Origin: Sporisorium sorghi
Lineage: Eukaryota > Basidiomycota > Ustilaginomycetes > Ustilaginales > Ustilaginaceae
Direction: 5' to 3'
NCBI GenBank assembly: GCA_023212695.1
Contig: JALCCG010000463.1
Span: 651 to 10,758 of the forward strand
DNA: 10,108 bases
Shown here: piece after piece, positions 7,003-10,108 of the stretch
Layout of the letters: every line of letters begins with the position of its first letter
Position numbering within the stretch: position 1 is the stretch's first letter
Translations under genes and position numbers: made by a program
Notes under the pieces: model-generated
Seen by the model: only the letters and a program-made list of their open reading frames with translations
Database searches by the model: none
Told to the model about the DNA's origin: nothing

Positions 7003-9696
7003 ATGGCACTCCAATTCGACGAAGCCGAACTCCTCAAGGCCTACCACCTCGACTCGCTCGAACCGTCCTCGTGGCACACCACCGAGATCGAAGCCGACGA
7101 CAAGGACACGGCCTCGTCCACCGCCATCGCCGACGAGCCCGACCCTCTCGGCCTCCGCTCATCCATGGCCACCTTCCGCGGACTCCCCAAGGACGTCAAG
7201 ACGCAAACCTCGCTCTCGTCCAAGGCGTTCGACGCCAAAGTCTTCCTCTCCACCATCCATCCCGACGCCACATTCGCCGATCTGTCGCACGGCATCCAGC
7301 ACCTCAAGAACAGCATCGACCAGCGGTCCGAGGCGCTCAAGGTGCTCGTCGAGGACAACTTTGACCGCTTTGTCGCCGTCAAAGCCACCACGGACGGTGT
7401 CTATCGCGAGATGCGCGATACCCAATCGGGACCGCTGCAGCCACAGGCAGACTACGGCGTCGCGTCGCTCAACGGCATCCTCGCCAATGCATCGGCGAAA
7501 GCGGATCAGGTGTTCATGCCCGTGCTCGAAAACAACCTCAAGACGATCAAGCTGCGCTCGACGCTGGGTGTGTTTGAGCGGTCCAAGTTTTTCTTCAACT
7601 TGCCCGGCTCGCTGTCCGAGTCCGTCGAGATGGGCAGATACGACGTCGCGCTGCGCGACTACAAGAAGGGCAAGTACCTGCTCGACAGCCGTCCCGGACA
7701 GCTGCTGGCGGTCGGCAGCGCAGCCAAGCAGCCCGAATCCGCAGGCGGCGCCGCAGGAGCGCGCAACGATATCCAGCAGAAACGCGTCTTTGCCAAAGTA
7801 TGGGACGCCGTCGAAGTCACAATGAAGGACATGCAGAGTCGGCTGACGGCGCAGCTGCGCGAACAGCGACGCAGCGTCGACGAGCAGGAAAAGACGATCG
7901 AGATCCTGCTCGAGCTCGACCCCTCGGACGATCCCGTGTCGATCTTCCTGGAAGCGCAGCACCAGCATCTGCGCAGTGTGATGCGCAAGACGTTCGATGC
8001 CGGCGTGGCGCGTATCGAGGCGGTGCGCGCGGCGCAGCGGCCGTCGAGCAGCTCGGCCGATCGCGACCGCGCCAAGGATCTGCAGAAGAGTATGCGTTTG
8101 ACAGGGCGCATCGATGCGAGCTTTGACAAGTGCACGGGTGCCGACAGTTGGAAGGCCATGTACGACTTGGTCAAGGCGCTTTCAGAGACCATCACGGCCT
8201 CGCTGCCGAGCTTCTGGCGAGTCGCCAAGAACCACGCCGAAGGCAAGTTCACCAAGGGCAAAACACGACTCGGTGGCTCCTCATCGGCCTCAGCATCGAC
8301 GCAAGGCACCGCCATGTCGGCCCAAAACAAAGCATGGGCCGTCGAAGCGCTCGACGCATACATCAGCCTCGTCTCACACCTCTTCTCGCTCACAGACATG
8401 TCGATCCTAGCCCGCCAACCTCTACCCACCCAGCTCCCCGACTGGGTTCCCGCCGGCACGACCTCGCCCACAGCCGCGCACTACATGCGCGAGATGCTCG
8501 CCCACCTCGTCGAGGCGTGCAACGACCTCGCCTCGCTCGGCATCACCTCAGCCAGCTCTCTGCGCGCTTTGCTCACAAACGCACGCTTCAGCTTCGTACA
8601 GGTGCTGTGCGTAGTATGGCAGCAGGACGCCAAGCAGCTGCACATGCTCGAGGACTGGACGCTGGATGCGGACGAGGCGGCGACGACGCTGCACCTGCGC
8701 GAGCTCGGCGTGTTCCACAAGAGCAATGCGCGGCAGGCGTTTCACTTGGCTGGCGGGCGATCGGCGTCCACGCCGCCGTCGGCGCTCGAGGTGAGCCGCA
8801 AGAACCGGCATGGGGAGCAGCCTGTTGCGCCCGAATTCACTGCGCGCATCAAGGGTGCTTTCCTGGACGCGCTCTATGCGGTGCTGGACGGGCTGGTGCA
8901 TCTGGCGTTTAGCGAGTACAGCCCGCTGGAGCCGCGCGCCGCGCTGTCGGTGCAGAGCGTGCCCGGGCATCCGGGTCGTGTGGTCGACGTTCGGGATCTG
9001 GACACGCGCGTGCTGCTGAGCGTGACGAACCTGGCGCACCTCTCGCGCGCCGTTGTGCCGAGCCTGGTCAAGCAGTTCGGCGACGCTTATGCGGTCGGCA
9101 TGGACGACGACCTGGCGACGCTCAACGAGGTCTCCACACAGCTCGACTCGATCCTCTTCAGCGACTACATCAAGCGCAAATCCGCGAGCGTGTGCGACAT
9201 CGTCACGCACGGCATCCTCGCCTCGGGCATCGACTGGGCACGCATCCCCAAACCCTCCTCCGTGCATCCGTTCATCTACCAAGCGCTCCTCGCGCTCGTG
9301 CACATCCACGCACACGTGCGCAGCATCGCCAAACCCCTCGTCACACGCACCATCACCACGCTCGTCGACGATCTAGCCGCCGCAACGCTCGCCGCCTTCC
9401 AGCGCATCGGCCGTTTTGGCCTGGGCGGGATGCTGCAGGCAACCCTCGAGATCGAGTTCCTGCATCAGACGCTGAGCGCGTTTATAAGCGGCAAGGCGGA
9501 GGCGCTGCTCAAGCAGGTGTACGAGACGATCTCGCAGAAGTACAAGAGGGTGGAGGCGGGCGAGAAGGAGCAGCTGCAGCGCGAGTTGGAGCGGGTCAAG
9601 CAGATCTTGGTGCAGAGCAGGAAGGCGACGGCGTTGGAGTTTTTGTGCTTTAGGAGGGTGAGGAGGGAGAATGGCAAGGAGGAGGTGGTTGGGTGA
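7003..9696 (+). CDS. SEC5: Exocyst complex subunit Sec5 (EXOC2)
   Basis: An 897-residue homologue of Sec5, one of the eight exocyst subunits (with Sec3, Sec6, Sec8, Sec10, Sec15, Exo70 and Exo84). The exocyst tethers secretory vesicles to the plasma membrane at growth sites such as bud and hyphal tips. The conserved N-terminal Sec5 block is clear: AFDAKVFLSTIHPDATF from residue 75, RSEALKVLVEDNFDRFVAVK at 108-127, LRSTLGVFERSKFFFNLPG at 184-202 and ALRDYKKGKYLL at 216-227. A long helical region follows, and the C-terminus has a coiled-coil-like charged helix at about 835-890. Length is close to human EXOC2 (924) and yeast Sec5 (971). The start has context ACCATGG and no better upstream ATG in frame. 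As expected for fungi, I see no N-terminal Ral-binding immunoglobulin-like domain of the animal type: only about 74 acidic, low-complexity residues precede the conserved block. Low-complexity inserts (about 233-255 and 419-434) are probably loops. No intron is needed. Confidence 0.93.
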   Translation: MALQFDEAELLKAYHLDSLEPSSWHTTEIEADDKDTASSTAIADEPDPLGLRSSMATFRGLPKDVKTQTSLSSKAFDAKVFLSTIHPDATFADLSHGIQHLKNSIDQRSEALKVLVEDNFDRFVAVKATTDGVYREMRDTQSGPLQPQADYGVASLNGILANASAKADQVFMPVLENNLKTIKLRSTLGVFERSKFFFNLPGSLSESVEMGRYDVALRDYKKGKYLLDSRPGQLLAVGSAAKQPESAGGAAGARNDIQQKRVFAKVWDAVEVTMKDMQSRLTAQLREQRRSVDEQEKTIEILLELDPSDDPVSIFLEAQHQHLRSVMRKTFDAGVARIEAVRAAQRPSSSSADRDRAKDLQKSMRLTGRIDASFDKCTGADSWKAMYDLVKALSETITASLPSFWRVAKNHAEGKFTKGKTRLGGSSSASASTQGTAMSAQNKAWAVEALDAYISLVSHLFSLTDMSILARQPLPTQLPDWVPAGTTSPTAAHYMREMLAHLVEACNDLASLGITSASSLRALLTNARFSFVQVLCVVWQQDAKQLHMLEDWTLDADEAATTLHLRELGVFHKSNARQAFHLAGGRSASTPPSALEVSRKNRHGEQPVAPEFTARIKGAFLDALYAVLDGLVHLAFSEYSPLEPRAALSVQSVPGHPGRVVDVRDLDTRVLLSVTNLAHLSRAVVPSLVKQFGDAYAVGMDDDLATLNEVSTQLDSILFSDYIKRKSASVCDIVTHGILASGIDWARIPKPSSVHPFIYQALLALVHIHAHVRSIAKPLVTRTITTLVDDLAAATLAAFQRIGRFGLGGMLQATLEIEFLHQTLSAFISGKAEALLKQVYETISQKYKRVEAGEKEQLQRELERVKQILVQSRKATALEFLCFRRVRRENGKEEVVG

Positions 9697-10035
9697 CGTG
9701 AGGTCAAGGAAAAGAACGTGTGTTTTAGCCAGAAAGGTGCGGGGGAGACCGAGTGGAATTCAGAAAGTCGAGCTTCAACGAGAGTGACGGAGGAACCGAG
9801 CTGACTGAGGAGCAACGCGGCTGCTGAATGTAGCGAGAGTGGTAAGTGCAATAGAACTTGGCCAAACCGTGCGAAAACAAGAACTCGCACTCTCCTTGCA
9901 AGCGTAAGACACAAAGAGTGAAAGCGGAAGAAAGCCTGTCGAAGTGGTGGTAGTACTGAAAGATGCTGCGTAGCGTAGTCGAATCGCATCGATGCCGGTA
10001 TGTGTGTGTGTGTAACATTTGTTCATATCCATCCA

Positions 10036-10036
<1 letters not shown>
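9697..10036. other. 3' flank of SEC5; no gene seen
   Basis: About 340 bp with no supported gene. It should contain the SEC5 3' UTR and polyadenylation site, but no AATAAA was seen on the top strand; AATAGA near 9850 is a weak candidate. Base composition is less GC-rich than the coding region before it. Open frames on the bottom strand here are short and do not resemble a known protein. Confidence 0.5.
10001..10013. repeat. (TG)6 dinucleotide run
   Basis: Alternating T and G over 13 bases, similar to the GT run near the left edge (144-153). It is a plain microsatellite, 23 bases before the terminal poly-C tract. Confidence 0.8.

Positions 10037-10108
<72 letters not shown>
10037..10108. repeat. 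72-base poly-C run at window end
   Basis: An uninterrupted run of 72 C ends the window. It does not match the TTAGGG/CCCTAA telomere repeat usual in filamentous fungi. It may be a true poly-C tract at which assembly stopped, or an artefact: G is the no-signal call in two-colour sequencing, so false poly-G would appear here as poly-C. The run of 19 C at 102-120, embedded in normal sequence, shows that shorter tracts appear real. Confidence 0.9.

Noticed and set aside
8548..9315. 255-codon open frame on the bottom strand inside SEC5
   Set aside because: It is a shadow of the GC-biased SEC5 coding frame, with no recognisable family.
10037..10108. Poly-C tract as a telomere end
   Set aside because: There is no TTAGGG/CCCTAA-type repeat unit; the run is a single base.

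Overview
The window looks like nuclear DNA of a basidiomycete, most probably a smut-type fungus of the Ustilaginomycotina (Ustilago, Sporisorium or Pseudozyma/Moesziomyces relatives). The grounds are intron-free long eukaryotic genes, strong C/G-ending codon bias, ACCATG-type start contexts, CT-rich leaders with short tandem repeats, and the gene families present. The genus is an inference. There are no bacterial features, RNA genes, CRISPR arrays or transposons that I can support.

Layout. 1-754 is a non-coding leader/promoter with homopolymer and dinucleotide runs near its start and two short upstream ORFs. 755-5626 (+) is a 1623-residue full-size ABC transporter of the ABCC family, Yor1 type (no TMD0, TMD1-NBD1-TMD2-NBD2). 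5627-5885 is a short spacer between convergent genes. 5886-6683 (-) is a 265-residue homologue of the proteasome activator PA28gamma/REGgamma. 6684-7002 is a 319-bp divergent promoter. 7003-9696 (+) is an 897-residue Sec5, a subunit of the exocyst vesicle-tethering complex. 9697-10036 is a 3' flank, and 10037-10108 is an uninterrupted run of 72 C at the end of the window.

The three genes are housekeeping or general physiology genes (drug/lipid export, nuclear proteolysis, secretion). They are not an operon or an evident cluster. The PA28 and SEC5 genes share a divergent promoter and so could share regulation, but nothing ties the three into one pathway. I see no new biological system here.

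The most informative point is the PA28 gene. This family is absent from the model yeasts. Relative to human REGgamma, this copy has acidic residues at two functionally decisive positions: the activation-loop Asn151 equivalent and the Lys188 equivalent that sets which proteasome sites are activated. Secondary points are two lineage-type insertions in the transporter's nucleotide-binding domains and the G/C homopolymers at the window ends.
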